Origin: Streptomyces pactum | GTDB taxonomy: Bacteria; Actinomycetota; Actinomycetes; Streptomycetales; Streptomycetaceae | NCBI RefSeq assembly: GCF_002005225.1 | Contig: NZ_CP019724.1 | Location: forward strand, 2,544,501-2,608,500 | Reading direction: 5' to 3' | Length of the DNA: 64,000 nucleotides | Part shown: positions 54,455 to 63,884 of the stretch, one piece after another | How the letters are laid out: every line of letters begins with the position of its first letter | How positions within the stretch are numbered: the first letter of the stretch is position 1 | The notes under the pieces: model-generated | Told to the model about the DNA's origin: nothing | The model's input: only the letters and a program-made list of their open reading frames with translations | Database searches by the model: none | Made by a program: the position numbers and the translations under genes

Positions 54455-56079
54455 GTCAGCGCTCCCAGAGCCATGGGGACGCCCCTCGGCACCCCCGTGC
54501 GCAGTTGCAGCGCCAGGGCGACGTCGCTCGCGTCGGGCCGGTCGTGGCCGACGAGATCAGCGACGGTCCAGGCGACACGCAGGACACGGTCGAGGCCCCG
54601 GGCGGTGAGGACGCCCCGTTCCAGGCTGCGTTCCGCGTCCTCCAGCGCGCCGGGCACCGGGTACCAGCGGCTGCGGAGCTCACGTCCGGGCACCTCGCTG
54701 TTGGACCGCCACGGGGTGCCCGCGAGGCGCGCGGTCGCCCGGTCCCGGGCCGCCCGAACTCGGTCGGCGACCGTCGCGGTGGTGTCGCCCCGGGTGCCGT
54801 CCCCGGCTAGCTGGCCGCGTGTGACGCGGTCCACCTCGACTCTGAGGTCGACGCGGTCGAGCAGTGGGCCGGACAGTCTGGCCTGGTAGCGGCGGATCGC
54901 CGAGGGCGGGCATTCGCACAGCTCCTCCTTCTGCGAGTACCGGCCGCACGGGCACGGATTGGCCGCGAGCACCATCAGGAACCGGGCCGGGAACCGCACC
55001 ACCCCCGCACTGCGCGCGATGACGACGTACCCGGCTTCCAGCGGCTGGCGCAGGGCGTCCAGGGCATGGCTGCTGAACTCCGGGGTCTCGTCCAAGAACA
55101 GGACGCCTCGGTGTGCCAGCGAGACGGCTCCCGGCCGCCCGATGCCGGGGCCGCCCCCGACGAGGGCCTGCATCGTGGCGGAGTGGTGCGGTGCGCAGTA
55201 GGGGGCCACGTCGATCAGGGGCTTGCCCGGCGGCAGCAGGCCCGCCACCGAGTGCACCGCGGTGACCTCCAGCGACTCCGCCCGGCAGAGCCGGGGCAGG
55301 ATGGCCGGCAGGCGCTCGGCGAGCATGGTCTTCCCGGCGCCGGGCGGCCCCTCGAGGAACAGGTGGTGGCCGCCCGCCGCGGCGACCTCGACCGCCGTGC
55401 GCGCCGAGGTCTGGCCCACGACGTCGGCGAGGTCGATGTCCTGTTCGTGCTGCGCCGCCCCCATGCTGTGCATCCCGGTAGCGGCGCCCGTACCGGGCAT
55501 GCGCAGGCCGGCGAGGAGCGGGTCCGGCCGGCCCCGCTCGTCCGTTTCCTCCTCCGGCACAGGCTCGTCGGCGAGGACGGCGATCAACTGACGCAGGCTG
55601 CGTACGCCCAGTACCGACACTCCGGGCACCAGGGACGCCTCGGCAGCGGCGCACTCCGGGACGACCACCTGTTCGTAGCCTGCCTCCGCCGCGGCCAGCA
55701 CCGCCGGCAGGATGCCCCGCACGGGCCGCACCCGTCCGTCCAGGCCCAGCTCCCCGATCATCACGATGTCGGCGAGCACGCGGGGATCGATGCGCTCGGC
55801 GGCGCCGAGGACCGCGGCTGCGACGGCGAGATCGAAACCGCTGCCGCTCTTCGGCACCGACGCCGGGCTGAGTCCCACCGTCAGCTTCTTCTGCGGCCAC
55901 TCGGCACCCGAGTTGACCACAGCGGCCCGTACCCGGTCCCGGCTCTCGGTCAGGCTCTTGTCCGGCAGCCCCACCAGCGTGAACGCCGCCACGCCCGGTT
56001 CGAGGTCGGCCTGGACCTCGACGACCACGCCCTCGACGCCGACGAGCGCCACGGAGCACGTACGCGCGAACCCCATCAC
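54451..56079 (-). CDS. comM: YifB/ComM-family Mg-chelatase-like AAA+ ATPase
   Basis: 542 residues from the GTG at 56077-56079 (an ATG follows directly). N-terminal Lon-protease-like fold ([64 protein letters not shown]), AAA+ domain with Walker [17 protein letters not shown] and ARSAG...[13 protein letters not shown] with a Cys-rich stretch, and C-terminal Mg_chelatase_C ([25 protein letters not shown]). Helicase involved in branch migration in transformation. 4-bp overlaps with both yraN and dprA indicate an operon. Confidence 0.93.
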   Translation of the reverse strand: MMGFARTCSVALVGVEGVVVEVQADLEPGVAAFTLVGLPDKSLTESRDRVRAAVVNSGAEWPQKKLTVGLSPASVPKSGSGFDLAVAAAVLGAAERIDPRVLADIVMIGELGLDGRVRPVRGILPAVLAAAEAGYEQVVVPECAAAEASLVPGVSVLGVRSLRQLIAVLADEPVPEEETDERGRPDPLLAGLRMPGTGAATGMHSMGAAQHEQDIDLADVVGQTSARTAVEVAAAGGHHLFLEGPPGAGKTMLAERLPAILPRLCRAESLEVTAVHSVAGLLPPGKPLIDVAPYCAPHHSATMQALVGGGPGIGRPGAVSLAHRGVLFLDETPEFSSHALDALRQPLEAGYVVIARSAGVVRFPARFLMVLAANPCPCGRYSQKEELCECPPSAIRRYQARLSGPLLDRVDLRVEVDRVTRGQLAGDGTRGDTTATVADRVRAARDRATARLAGTPWRSNSEVPGRELRSRWYPVPGALEDAERSLERGVLTARGLDRVLRVAWTVADLVGHDRPDASDVALALQLRTGVPRGVPMALGALT

Positions 56080-56438
56080 GCCACCCCCCGCGCGTGCTCG
56101 ACCACGGGGCCGCCGCGCCGCGGGAGGAGGACACCGACCAGGTCGATGCGGACCCCGCCGGGCGGAGCGCCTCCGTGGGTCTGGATCCAGCGCTCGGCGA
56201 GCCGCCGCAGTCGCTCCGCCTTCTCGGGGGTCACCGCGGCCATCGGGTGCTCGAAGGCACCGCCCCTGCGCGTCTTGACCTCGCAGACGACCAGGACGTC
56301 CCCGTCCCGGGCCACGATGTCGATCTCGCCGGTCCTGCCGCAGCGCCAGTTGCGCTCGAGCACCGTCATGCCGGCCCCGGACAGTCGCCGGGCGGCGAGT
56401 GTCTCGCCGTACTTGCCCATCGCACCTCGTGCGTTCAT
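56076..56438 (-). CDS. YraN-family (UPF0102) nuclease-like protein
   Basis: 120 residues. Restriction-endonuclease-like fold: [40 protein letters not shown] (the E-x-K motif), and IDLVGVLLP. Function unknown; genomic linkage to comM/dprA suggests DNA processing. GTGA overlap with comM; ATG at 56436-56438, an internal ATG at residue 7 is equally plausible. Confidence 0.88.
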   Translation of the reverse strand: MNARGAMGKYGETLAARRLSGAGMTVLERNWRCGRTGEIDIVARDGDVLVVCEVKTRRGGAFEHPMAAVTPEKAERLRRLAERWIQTHGGAPPGGVRIDLVGVLLPRRGGPVVEHARGVA

Positions 56439-56555
56439 GTCGGCACCACCTCCGGCGCCAACGATGAGGGCAGCTCAGCGAGCTATTGGATCTTGGTGGA
56501 CGGTCGGACGGCTGTGGACAACCTTGTCACCCACACGAGTGAGACCCTCGGCTCG

Positions 56556-56864
56556 TCAGCCGCTGGGAAGCTCCAGATCGCTCTTGTTCAACTCCTCGAT
56601 GTTCACGTCCTTGAACGTCAACACCCGCACCTGCTTCACGAACCGAGCCGGCCGGTACATGTCCCACACCCAGGCATCGGCCATGAAGACCTCGAAGAAC
56701 ACCTCGCCCTGGACCGAGTGCACCTGCATCTCGTAGTCATTGGTGAGGTAGAAGCGCCGCTCGGTCTCGATCACGTATTTGAACAGACCGACGACATCGC
56801 GGTACTCCCGGTAGAGCTTGAGCTCCATCTCGGTCTCGTACTTCTCGAGGTCCTCGGCGCTCAT
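56556..56864 (-). CDS. DUF2469 family protein
   Basis: 102 residues, acidic and aromatic-rich: MSAEDLEKYETEMELKLYRE, VIETERRFYLTNDYEMQVHS, GEVFFEVFMADAWVWDMYRP, FVKQVRVLTFKDVNIEELN. Highly conserved small actinobacterial protein of unknown role located between the signal-peptidase cluster and yraN. The 117-bp gap to yraN has no clear signal. Confidence 0.9.
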   Translation of the reverse strand: MSAEDLEKYETEMELKLYREYRDVVGLFKYVIETERRFYLTNDYEMQVHSVQGEVFFEVFMADAWVWDMYRPARFVKQVRVLTFKDVNIEELNKSDLELPSG

Positions 56865-56920
56865 GGCATGTTCCCCTTCAGCCGTGCGGTCCCACCATTG
56901 TGCGCCAGTCCCGTGCGCCC

Positions 56921-57445
56921 CTAGACGATTTCGGTGTCCAGAGTCACCGGCCCGGCCGGGGGACCTTCGTCGAGCAGCCTGCGCAGCAGCTCGGCGAGTC
57001 TGGTCGGATACACCGTCTCATGTGCCCGGGTCAGTTCCCGACACGTCCACCAGCGCGCTCCGGCGACACTGCGCCGCTCCAGCTCGGTCAGCCCCACGGC
57101 CTCGATCGCGGTCTGGGTCGTGCGGGCCAGGTAGTACCACTCGTCCTGGTCCCAGCGTCGGCCCGCGAAGGGGAAGGAGCACCTGCGCCGCCACAGCACC
57201 GGGCCGAGCTCGATGTCGGTGATGCCGGTCTCCTCGACGAGTTCCCGCCGGGCGGCCTCCTCACGGGTCTCGTCGCCCTCCACACCGCCGCCCGGGGTGA
57301 ACCACCAGTCGTCGGCCGGATCGTCCGGTTCGTGACCGTGCAGCAGCAGAATGCGGTCGTCGGGGTCGAGCAGCACCACCCGGGCGACCCTGCGCAGCCC
57401 GCCCTCGTAGGAGTCCTGCCCGGCCCGGGCCGCCTCAGCGGACAC
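56921..57445 (-). CDS. NUDIX hydrolase
   Basis: 174 residues from the GTG at 57443-57445, which overlaps the end of sipZ by 11 bp; a longer open frame reaches 57517. NUDIX box GGGVEGDETREEAARRELVEETGI (G-x5-E-x7-REUxEExGU) is intact. Hydrolyses a nucleoside diphosphate linked to another group; substrate unknown. Translationally coupled to sipZ. In S. lividans sipZ is described as the first gene of an operon with unrelated downstream genes, which fits. Confidence 0.88.
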   Translation of the reverse strand: MSAEAARAGQDSYEGGLRRVARVVLLDPDDRILLLHGHEPDDPADDWWFTPGGGVEGDETREEAARRELVEETGITDIELGPVLWRRRCSFPFAGRRWDQDEWYYLARTTQTAIEAVGLTELERRSVAGARWWTCRELTRAHETVYPTRLAELLRRLLDEGPPAGPVTLDTEIV

Positions 57446-58211
57446 CGGTGGGCCCCGTTCCGCTCCGGGTGCGGGAGGCGGCGGCCCGCTTGGCGAAAGG
57501 GCCGTAGGCGGCGCCACCGAGGATCAGCACGGCCCCGGCGATCACCAGCGCGACGACCGTTCGCAGCGGGCCGGGCGACGAGAGGCCGCCCAGCGCCTCG
57601 AAGCCGGTCGGCCGCTCCAGCATGCCGTTCATGGGCCAGACCACGGCGTCGACGCGGGCGTCCACGGCACCGCGCGACACGGTGCCGCCGGCGGCGTCGG
57701 TGAGGTGGGCGGTGGAGTCCACCGAGTTGTCGCGCTCGTCACCGAGCAGGAACAGGCGGCCCTCGGGAACGGTCACGGTCGGGAAGTTGCTGATCTCGGC
57801 CGGCGTGCCGTCGGGCAGGTAGGGCTCGTCGACGACCTTGCCGTTGACCTTGAGCTTGCCCTCCTGGCAGCAGGAGACGGTGTCCCCGCCGACCGCGACC
57901 ACACGCTTGACCATCGGGGCGTCGGCCCAGGTCGTGTCCGCGAAGACGACGACGTCGCCGCGGCGGACGTCGCTGCCGTCGACGCGCTGCGCCAGCACCC
58001 GGTCACCGGCGTCGATGGTCGGCGTCATCGAACTGGTCGGCACGGTGTAGGGCCGGTAGACCACCGCACCCCAGGCGAAGCCGCCGAGGAACAGCGCCAG
58101 ACCGAGCGCCACGGCGAGGCCGGACAGCCGCTGCCCGGTCCGGCTGCCCACCGGGCCCTTGTTCGCGCCGCCGCCACGCGGGGCCGTACGTGTCGTGCTC
58201 TCGCCACCCAT
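57435..58211 (-). CDS. sipZ: Signal peptidase I (SipZ)
   Basis: 258 residues. N-terminal membrane segment (LSGLAVALGLALFLGGFAWGAVVY), catalytic Ser in YTVPTSSMTPTI, catalytic Lys in APMVKRVVAVGGD, box E-like FLLGDERDNSVDS, and a second C-terminal membrane segment (TVVALVIAGAVLILGGAAYGPF). Cleaves signal peptides from exported proteins. Fourth of four adjacent signal peptidase genes; separated from sipY by 112 bp, matching the known start of a separate operon in S. lividans. A CCQEG cysteine pair sits in the loop before the domain. Confidence 0.9.
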   Translation of the reverse strand: MGGESTTRTAPRGGGANKGPVGSRTGQRLSGLAVALGLALFLGGFAWGAVVYRPYTVPTSSMTPTIDAGDRVLAQRVDGSDVRRGDVVVFADTTWADAPMVKRVVAVGGDTVSCCQEGKLKVNGKVVDEPYLPDGTPAEISNFPTVTVPEGRLFLLGDERDNSVDSTAHLTDAAGGTVSRGAVDARVDAVVWPMNGMLERPTGFEALGGLSSPGPLRTVVALVIAGAVLILGGAAYGPFAKRAAASRTRSGTGPTGVR

Positions 58212-58323
58212 GGATCCGCACCTTACCCGGCGGTACCCGAACGGGGCAGCCCCTCCCGGAGCGCGGGAGGGGCTGGACGGGGACGCCCGGCGACGGGCAT
58301 ACGGCGCGCGGGAGCCGCGCGGC

Positions 58324-59316
58324 TCAGCGGGTCTCGGCGGGGGCGACGCGCCTGCGGCGCCACCAGACGACCGGGACGACTCCCGCGAGGGCCAGGCCCT
58401 GGGGCGCGACCGACAGCGCGGCGGCGGCCGACGACTGGGCCTGCAGACCGTCCTGGTCGAAGGTGGCCGGGACCGGCAGGGTGTCCCAGCGGTTCATCGG
58501 CCAGGCGATCACGATGGCGCGGCCGACGACCTCCTTGACCGGAACCATGCCGCCGTGCCTGTCCGACTGGTTGTAACGGGAGTCCCGGGAGTTCTGCCGG
58601 TGGTCACCCATCACCCAGATGGATCCCTCGGGGACCTTGACCTTGAACTGGCCGCCCTGGTCGTCGACGCTGCACGGCGTGTTGCCGGGGTAGATGTACT
58701 CCTGCTCGTTCAGCGCCTTGCCGTTGACCTTGACCGGGCCGGTGCCCTTGCACTCGACGGTGTCGCCACCAACCCCGATGACGCGTTTGATCAGGTCCTT
58801 CTCGTCCGCGGAGGGCATCAGGCCGATCCAGCTCAGGACCGTCTGAAGCGCGTTCGGGTCGGGCGTCGGCTCGCCCGCCAGCCAGTCGTCCGGGTCGTGG
58901 AAGACGACGATCTCGCCGCGCTCGGGCTCGGAGCCGAACCAGGGGGTGAGCTTGTCGACCAGGACCCGGTCATTGATCGTGAGGGTGTTCTGCATCGAGG
59001 CCGACGGGATCGAGAACGCCTGCACCAGGAACGTCTTGATCAGCAACGCGAGCACCAGCGCGATGCCGATCAGAATCGGCAGCTCCTTCCAGAAGGAGCG
59101 CTGCTTCTTGGCCGCGGGAGGTGTCGCCGGGGGCGTACCGCCCACTCCCTCGTCCTGGGTACCGCTCTGTTCGTCCGTCACCCTGCCGTCCTCGGTCCCG
59201 GAGTCGTGCCCGGAGGCCGGGGCGCCGTCCGTGGCCGAGCCGGCTGTCTCCACGGGGCGTCCGCGGTTCTCCTCGCCGTCGTGTCCGGACCGTGCGCCAA
59301 CCGCCACATCCCCCAC
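58324..59316 (-). CDS. sipY: Signal peptidase I (SipY)
   Basis: 330 residues from a GTG with AAGGAG five bases upstream. A long acidic, Thr/Ser/Gly-rich cytoplasmic N-terminus (about 1-75), membrane segment (LPILIGIALVLALLIKTFLV), catalytic Ser in FSIPSASMQNTL, catalytic Lys in EKDLIKRVIGVGG, MGDHRQNSRDSRYN and a C-terminal membrane segment (ALSVAPQGLALAGVVPVVWW). SipY is regarded as the major signal peptidase in S. lividans. Its 5' end overlaps the 3' extension of sipX. Confidence 0.92.
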   Translation of the reverse strand: MGDVAVGARSGHDGEENRGRPVETAGSATDGAPASGHDSGTEDGRVTDEQSGTQDEGVGGTPPATPPAAKKQRSFWKELPILIGIALVLALLIKTFLVQAFSIPSASMQNTLTINDRVLVDKLTPWFGSEPERGEIVVFHDPDDWLAGEPTPDPNALQTVLSWIGLMPSADEKDLIKRVIGVGGDTVECKGTGPVKVNGKALNEQEYIYPGNTPCSVDDQGGQFKVKVPEGSIWVMGDHRQNSRDSRYNQSDRHGGMVPVKEVVGRAIVIAWPMNRWDTLPVPATFDQDGLQAQSSAAAALSVAPQGLALAGVVPVVWWRRRRVAPAETR

Positions 59317-60295
59317 GCCAACTCCTTACTCTCTGCCGCCGCCTGCGCCGTACACGGTGCAGGCCCACCACTCCCATAACGAGCGGGAGTTCCGCAGGGG
59401 TCGGGAGTTGAATCATCGTGTCTGGATCGTAGGGGGCAACCCTATGCGACAGGCGGGGAGCGGCGGTCGAACCGGAGCCCGAGTCGGACACGGACGCATA
59501 CGTTTTCGGCTCGTCCAGGGTGGTCCAGTGGCCGAACGGCCAGGCGATCACCACGGCCCGCCCCACCACCTCGTCCTCGGAGACGGTGCCGAAGTCGGTC
59601 TCCTGATGGGCGCGGGAGTCGGCGGAATTGGACCGGTGGTCGCCCATCACCCACAGCCGTCCCTCGGGGACCGTGACGTCGAACGGCGTCTTGGAGGGCC
59701 TGTCACCGGGATACAGGTAGTCCTCGGTCAGGGGGACGCCGTTGACGGTGACCCGTCCTTGAGTGTCGCAGCACTTGACCCGGTCCCCGCCGACACCGAC
59801 GACCCTCTTGATGAGGTCCTTCTCGTCGTCGGAGGGCAGCAGGCCGATGAAGGCGAGGCCTTCCTTGACCTGTTTGATGACGACGGGGTCGTCCTTCTTG
59901 GTGGTCTGCTCGCCCTGGAGCCAGCCGCCGGGATCACGGAAGACGACGACGTCCCCGCGCTGCGGCTTCGAGCCGAACCAGGGGGTGAGCTTGTCCACCA
60001 GGACCCGGTCACCGATCTGGATCGTCTGCTCCATGGAGCCCGACGGGATCACGAACGCCTGGACGAGGAAGGTCTTCAGCACGAGCGCTATGAGGACGGC
60101 GACGCCGACGAGGAGAGGTATCTCCTTGACCGCGCCGCGCCTGCGACGGCGCTTGACCTTGCGCTGCAGCTTGCGCCGCTCGGCGCGGGACCGGCCGCCG
60201 GCCGGCGCGGAGGTGCGCCGCGAGCCGGTGGGCAGCAGATTCTCCGTGGGGCTGCTGGGCGCCCCGCGCGGTTTGCCCCGGCTACCCATCGGCAC
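58970..60295 (-). CDS. sipX: Signal peptidase I (SipX), stop codon lost: reads through into sipY
   Basis: The as-sequenced frame is 441 residues. The genuine enzyme is the first ~315: basic N-terminus, membrane segment (EIPLLVGVAVLIALVLKTFLV), catalytic Ser in VIPSGSMEQTI, catalytic Lys in EKDLIKRVVGVGG, MGDHRSNSADSRAHQ, C-terminal membrane segment (LPTPAELPLVMGVVGL). The expected stop, TAA at 59326-59328 just before the sipY ribosome-binding site, lies in another frame (1-nt shift), so the last ~125 residues are antisense-like translation of sipY in the wrong frame. Either a frameshift mutation or a base-calling error near 59330-59370. Confidence 0.85.
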   Translation of the reverse strand: MPMGSRGKPRGAPSSPTENLLPTGSRRTSAPAGGRSRAERRKLQRKVKRRRRRGAVKEIPLLVGVAVLIALVLKTFLVQAFVIPSGSMEQTIQIGDRVLVDKLTPWFGSKPQRGDVVVFRDPGGWLQGEQTTKKDDPVVIKQVKEGLAFIGLLPSDDEKDLIKRVVGVGGDRVKCCDTQGRVTVNGVPLTEDYLYPGDRPSKTPFDVTVPEGRLWVMGDHRSNSADSRAHQETDFGTVSEDEVVGRAVVIAWPFGHWTTLDEPKTYASVSDSGSGSTAAPRLSHRVAPYDPDTMIQLPTPAELPLVMGVVGLHRVRRRRRQRVRSWRGGCGGWRTVRTRRRGEPRTPRGDSRLGHGRRPGLRARLRDRGRQGDGRTERYPGRGSGRYAPGDTSRGQEAALLLEGAADSDRHRAGARVADQDVPGAGVLDPVGLDAEHPHDQ

Positions 60296-61136
60296 CCTTG
60301 ACGTGCTCGGACCGACCCGCGCCGGCGACCGGTTCGCCCGTCGAAGCCGGCGCGTCCGTCGTATGGGACTCGTCCGTCGTGGCCGGCGCGTCCGTCGTGG
60401 CCGGCGCGCCCGCTTCCGGGTCCGGCGCGTCCGCTTCCGGGTCCGGCACGCGCGCGTAGGCGTCCGGACGGCCGAGGTGGGTGGCGTGGCCGAAGGGCCA
60501 GACGATCCAGTCGGCGCGCCCGATCACCTCGTCCACCGGGATCATGCCGCCGCCGGGCGAGCCGAGGTGGTCGCGGGAGTCGCTGGAGTCGGCACGGTGG
60601 TCGCCGAGGACGAACAGGGTGCCGTCGGGCACGACGACGTCGAAGCGCACCGTGGACGGGCGGTCGCCGGGGTACAGGAACGCCGACTCGTCGACCGACT
60701 GGCCGTTCACCCGGACCCTCCCCTCCTCGTCACAGCACACGACGTGGTCCCCGCCCACACCGACAACGCGTTTGATGTAGTCGCCGTCCCCGAAGAGCCC
60801 GGTGCCGTCGAAGACGACGATGTCGCCCCGCTGCGGCCGGTCATCGAAACGGTACGCCAACTTGTTTACGAGAACCCGGTCACCGATCCTCAATCCGCGC
60901 TCCATGGATCCGCTGGGAATCTGGAACGGCTGCAGCACGAACGTGGTGAGGAGCAGCAGGAACAGCAGCAGGCTCAGGAGGGTCACGGTGATCCGGCCGC
61001 CCGGCACCCAGTCGGTGATCCGCCCCGCGAACGCGGAACGCGACCGTTCCTCCGGGCCCTGCGGATCCGAGGGGTGCTCGGAGTCGGAAGGGCGGGAGGA
61101 GCGGTCGCGCTCCGTGGGCTGTGCTTCGGTGTCCAT
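60282..61136 (-). CDS. sipW: Signal peptidase I (SipW)
   Basis: 284 residues. Polar acidic N-terminus (about 1-45), membrane segment (ITVTLLSLLLFLLLLTTFVL), catalytic Ser in FQIPSGSMERGL, catalytic Lys in GDYIKRVVGVGGD, LGDHRADSSDSRDHL. Unlike the other three it ends in a long Ala/Asp/Thr/Glu-rich tail (repeats of AxxTTD, DAPDPEAG) instead of a second membrane segment. First gene of the sipW-X-Y group; its ATG overlaps nothing upstream, the 45-bp gap to rplS holds the promoter. Confidence 0.88.
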   Translation of the reverse strand: MDTEAQPTERDRSSRPSDSEHPSDPQGPEERSRSAFAGRITDWVPGGRITVTLLSLLLFLLLLTTFVLQPFQIPSGSMERGLRIGDRVLVNKLAYRFDDRPQRGDIVVFDGTGLFGDGDYIKRVVGVGGDHVVCCDEEGRVRVNGQSVDESAFLYPGDRPSTVRFDVVVPDGTLFVLGDHRADSSDSRDHLGSPGGGMIPVDEVIGRADWIVWPFGHATHLGRPDAYARVPDPEADAPDPEAGAPATTDAPATTDESHTTDAPASTGEPVAGAGRSEHVKGADG

Positions 61137-61181
61137 CGGGGCCAGATGCTATCCGGCTCCGGTGTGGACCTCGGAGGGCGC

Positions 61182-61532
61182 TCAGTTGTCGCGCTTCTCC
61201 TTGATCTTCGCCGCCTTGCCGCGCAGCTCGCGCAGGTAGTACAGCTTGGCGCGGCGGACGTCACCGCGGGTGACGAGCTCGATCTTCTCCACGATCGGGG
61301 TGTGCACCGGGAAGGTGCGCTCGACGCCGACGGAGAAGGAGACCTTGCGGACCGTGAAGGTCTCGCGCACGCCGGCACCCTGGCGACGGATGACTACGCC
61401 CTTGAACTGCTGCACACGGGAGCGGTTGCCCTCGATGACGCGGACGTGGACGTTGACGGTGTCGCCGGGGCGGAAGGCCGGGACGTCGCTGCGCAGCGAC
61501 GCGCCGTCGACGGAGTCGAGCAGGTGAGACAT
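61182..61532 (-). CDS. rplS: 50S ribosomal protein L19
   Basis: 116 residues from the ATG at 61530-61532. L19 hallmarks: [84 protein letters not shown]. Binds 23S rRNA at the subunit interface. Upstream frame to 61569 is not L19. Lies between trmD and the sip genes, the standard order. Confidence 0.96.
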   Translation of the reverse strand: MSHLLDSVDGASLRSDVPAFRPGDTVNVHVRVIEGNRSRVQQFKGVVIRRQGAGVRETFTVRKVSFSVGVERTFPVHTPIVEKIELVTRGDVRRAKLYYLRELRGKAAKIKEKRDN

Positions 61533-61624
61533 TTCGTCTGCTTTCTTCGCTGATGCCACAGGTCATCAACGGAAACTAGGTGTTTCGGATTCAGGGCCGT
61601 GCGGGTCGGGACGGGCGTCGTGTC

Positions 61625-61639
61625 CCCCTGTGGCAGGGG
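61625..61639 (-). terminator. Short hairpin between trmD and rplS
   Basis: CCCCTG-TGG-CAGGGG, 6-bp stem, 30 bp downstream of the trmD stop. Weak, so partial termination at most. Confidence 0.4.
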
Positions 61640-61668
61640 CGCGCTCCGGACGGACGCACAACAGCGCC

Positions 61669-62502
61669 CTATTGTTCCACGCCTGGCGTCCTGCGCCAAA
61701 ATCGGCCGTACGGCTCCCCGCCCGGGTCGGGTTCCCAGCCCAGGATGGAGAGCATCTCGCGGTCCTTCTTGTCGAAGGCCTTGGGGTCGCACCGCTCGAT
61801 CAGGTCTGGCCGGTTGGCCGTGGTGCGCCGCAGGGCCTCGTCGCGGCGCCAGCGGGCGATCTTCCCGTGGTGGCCGCTGAGCAGCACGTCCGGGATGCCG
61901 CGCCCACGCCACCGCGGGGGCTTGGTGTGGACCGGGCCCTCCAGCAGGTTGGCCATGGCGCCGGGGGCGAAGGAGTCGTCCCGGTGGGACTCGGCGTTGC
62001 CGAGGACGCCGGGCAGCAGCCGCGCCACGGCCTCGGTGACGACGAGTACGGCCGCCTCGCCGCCGGCGAGGACGTAGTCGCCGATGGACACCTCGTACAC
62101 GGGCATCCGGGTCGCGTACTCGTCGATGACGCGACGGTCGATGCCCTCGTAGCGGGCGGGCGTGAAGATCAGCCAGGGCCGCTCGGAGAGGTGGACGGCG
62201 AGTTCCTGGGTGAAGGGCCGGCCGCTGGGCGTGGGCACGATCAGGGCGGGCTCGCCCGAGCCCGTCTCGTAGCCGTCGGCCAGGACGGAGTCCAGGGCGT
62301 CGCCCCACGGCTCGGTCTTCATCACCATGCCGGGGCCGCCGCCGTACGGGGTGTCGTCGACGGTGTTGTGCCGGTCGTAGGTCCAGGAGCGCAGGTCGTG
62401 CACGTGGACGTTCAACTGTCCGCGCGCGCGTGCCTTGCCGACCAGGGAGACGTTCAGCGGTTCCAGGTACTCGGGGAAGATCGTGACGACGTCGAGCCGC
62501 AT
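61669..62502 (-). CDS. trmD: tRNA (guanosine37-N1)-methyltransferase
   Basis: 277 residues from the ATG at 62500-62502, which overlaps the rimM stop (ATGA). SPOUT-class trefoil-knot enzyme: [100 protein letters not shown]. Makes m1G37 in tRNAs. The large open frame upstream (to 63159) is rimM antisense shadow. Confidence 0.96.
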   Translation of the reverse strand: MRLDVVTIFPEYLEPLNVSLVGKARARGQLNVHVHDLRSWTYDRHNTVDDTPYGGGPGMVMKTEPWGDALDSVLADGYETGSGEPALIVPTPSGRPFTQELAVHLSERPWLIFTPARYEGIDRRVIDEYATRMPVYEVSIGDYVLAGGEAAVLVVTEAVARLLPGVLGNAESHRDDSFAPGAMANLLEGPVHTKPPRWRGRGIPDVLLSGHHGKIARWRRDEALRRTTANRPDLIERCDPKAFDKKDREMLSILGWEPDPGGEPYGRFWRRTPGVEQ

Positions 62503-63092
62503 CACGCCTCTTCCTCCGGAGCGCCCGCGGGAGCGTCCGTCGACGAGTCCGACGAGGCGTCCCGCGCGGAGGCGATCTCGGCTCGGTCGTCGATCAGGCC
62601 GGGCGGCGGGTCGATGACCGCGCGCTGCTCGTCCAGGTCGATCTCGGTGACGATCTCGGAGACGAACGGCACGTAGACCTCGCTGCCGTCGGGGCGCTCC
62701 ACCACGAAGAGGTCCTGTGTGGGCAGGTGGGAGATCTCGGTGATCCGGCCGACCTCCTCGCCGTCCGCGGTCACCACGTCGAGGTCGATGAGCTGGTGGT
62801 CGTAGTACTCGTCCTCGTCCTCGGGACGCTCGTCCGGATCCACGTCGGCGATCAGGAGGGTGTTGCGCAGCGCCTCGGCGCCGGTGCGGTCGTGGACCCC
62901 CGCGAAGCGCAGCAGGAGGCGGCCGCTGTGGACCCGGCCGGTCTCGATGGTGAGCGGTCCGGTGGAGGCGGGGTCGGTGGCCAGTACGGCACCGGGGCCG
63001 AGCCGCAGCTCCGGCTCGTCGGTGCGGACCTCGACGGTGACCTCGCCCTTGATTCCGTGGGCTCGGCCGATACGCGCGACTACCAGCTGCAC
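62502..63092 (-). CDS. rimM: Ribosome maturation factor RimM
   Basis: 196 residues from the GTG at 63090-63092. RimM N-terminal domain ([27 protein letters not shown]) and C-terminal PRC-barrel domain ([58 protein letters not shown]), then an acidic tail. Binds S19 and the 16S 3' domain during 30S assembly. Coupled to trmD. Confidence 0.94.
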   Translation of the reverse strand: MQLVVARIGRAHGIKGEVTVEVRTDEPELRLGPGAVLATDPASTGPLTIETGRVHSGRLLLRFAGVHDRTGAEALRNTLLIADVDPDERPEDEDEYYDHQLIDLDVVTADGEEVGRITEISHLPTQDLFVVERPDGSEVYVPFVSEIVTEIDLDEQRAVIDPPPGLIDDRAEIASARDASSDSSTDAPAGAPEEEA

Positions 63093-63222
63093 TGTGCTTG
63101 ATCTCCTGTCGGAACTGCGACGAGCCGTCACGGCTCATACCACGCCGGTCACGGCGCATACGACTGCGGGCCGGGGACGGCCCAGAGGCCCTCCCCGGCC
63201 CGAGCCGGTGCTGCGTTTGGCG

Positions 63223-63462
63223 TCAGCGGACGTGGTCCACGTCGACGAGGTCGACGCGGACCCCGCGGCCGCCGATGGCGCCCACGACGGTGCGCAGAGC
63301 GCGTGCGGTGCGGCCGTTACGACCGATCACCTTGCCGAGGTCGTCGGGGTGGACCCGGACCTCGAGCACGCGCCCACGGCGCAGGTTGCGCGAGGCGACC
63401 TGCACATCGTCAGGATTGTCGACGATGCCCTTCACGAGGTGCTCGAGAGCCTCCTCGAGCAT
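63223..63462 (-). CDS. KH-domain RNA-binding protein (KhpA type)
   Basis: 79 residues, one KH domain with the GxxG loop in GKVIGRNGRTARALRTVV. KhpA proteins bind RNA broadly and partner with KhpB. Only 2 bp after rpsP and 130 bp before rimM, so part of the rpsP-khpA-rimM-trmD operon. Confidence 0.92.
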   Translation of the reverse strand: MLEEALEHLVKGIVDNPDDVQVASRNLRRGRVLEVRVHPDDLGKVIGRNGRTARALRTVVGAIGGRGVRVDLVDVDHVR

Positions 63463-63464
63463 GC

Positions 63465-63884
63465 TCAGGCCTCGGTCGACTCGGACGCAGCGGCAGCCTC
63501 GTCCTTCTTGTCGGCCTTCTTCTTCTGGGTGATCGCCTCACCCTTGCCCTCGTCGTCGCCACCGATCGCCTCGAAGGACGGACGGGCCGACTTCTCGGCC
63601 GGCTGCAGCAGCGGCGCCGGGGCGGGCTCGCCCTTGAACTTCTGCCAGTCGCCGGTCTTCTTCAGGATGGCGAGCACGGGCTCGGTCGGCTGGGCGCCGA
63701 CACGCAGCCAGTACGCGACACGCTCGGCGTCGACCTCCATCACCGACGGGTTGTACGTCGGGTGGTACTTGCCGATCTCCTCGATGGCCCGGCCGTCACG
63801 GCGGGTACGGGAGTCGGCGACGACGATGCGGTAGTGAGGCGAACGGATCTTGCCCAGACGCTTCAGCTTGATCTTGACTGCCAC
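63465..63884 (-). CDS. rpsP: 30S ribosomal protein S16
   Basis: 139 residues. S16 core [73 protein letters not shown], followed by an actinobacterial Lys/Ala/Glu-rich tail. First gene of the operon. The remaining 116 bp to the right edge contain a possible leader hairpin (ATTGGGCAC/GTGCCCGAT, 63913-63963) and no gene. Confidence 0.95.
   Translation of the reverse strand: MAVKIKLKRLGKIRSPHYRIVVADSRTRRDGRAIEEIGKYHPTYNPSVMEVDAERVAYWLRVGAQPTEPVLAILKKTGDWQKFKGEPAPAPLLQPAEKSARPSFEAIGGDDEGKGEAITQKKKADKKDEAAAASESTEA

Noticed and set aside
57435..61136. Gene-duplication error or assembly repeat among the four signal peptidases
   Set aside because: The four differ clearly in sequence, termini and loops, and four adjacent sip genes are a known Streptomyces trait.
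62502..63159. Extended upstream starts for trmD
   Set aside because: Frame runs across rimM; the ATG at 62502 with the ATGA overlap gives the normal trmD length.
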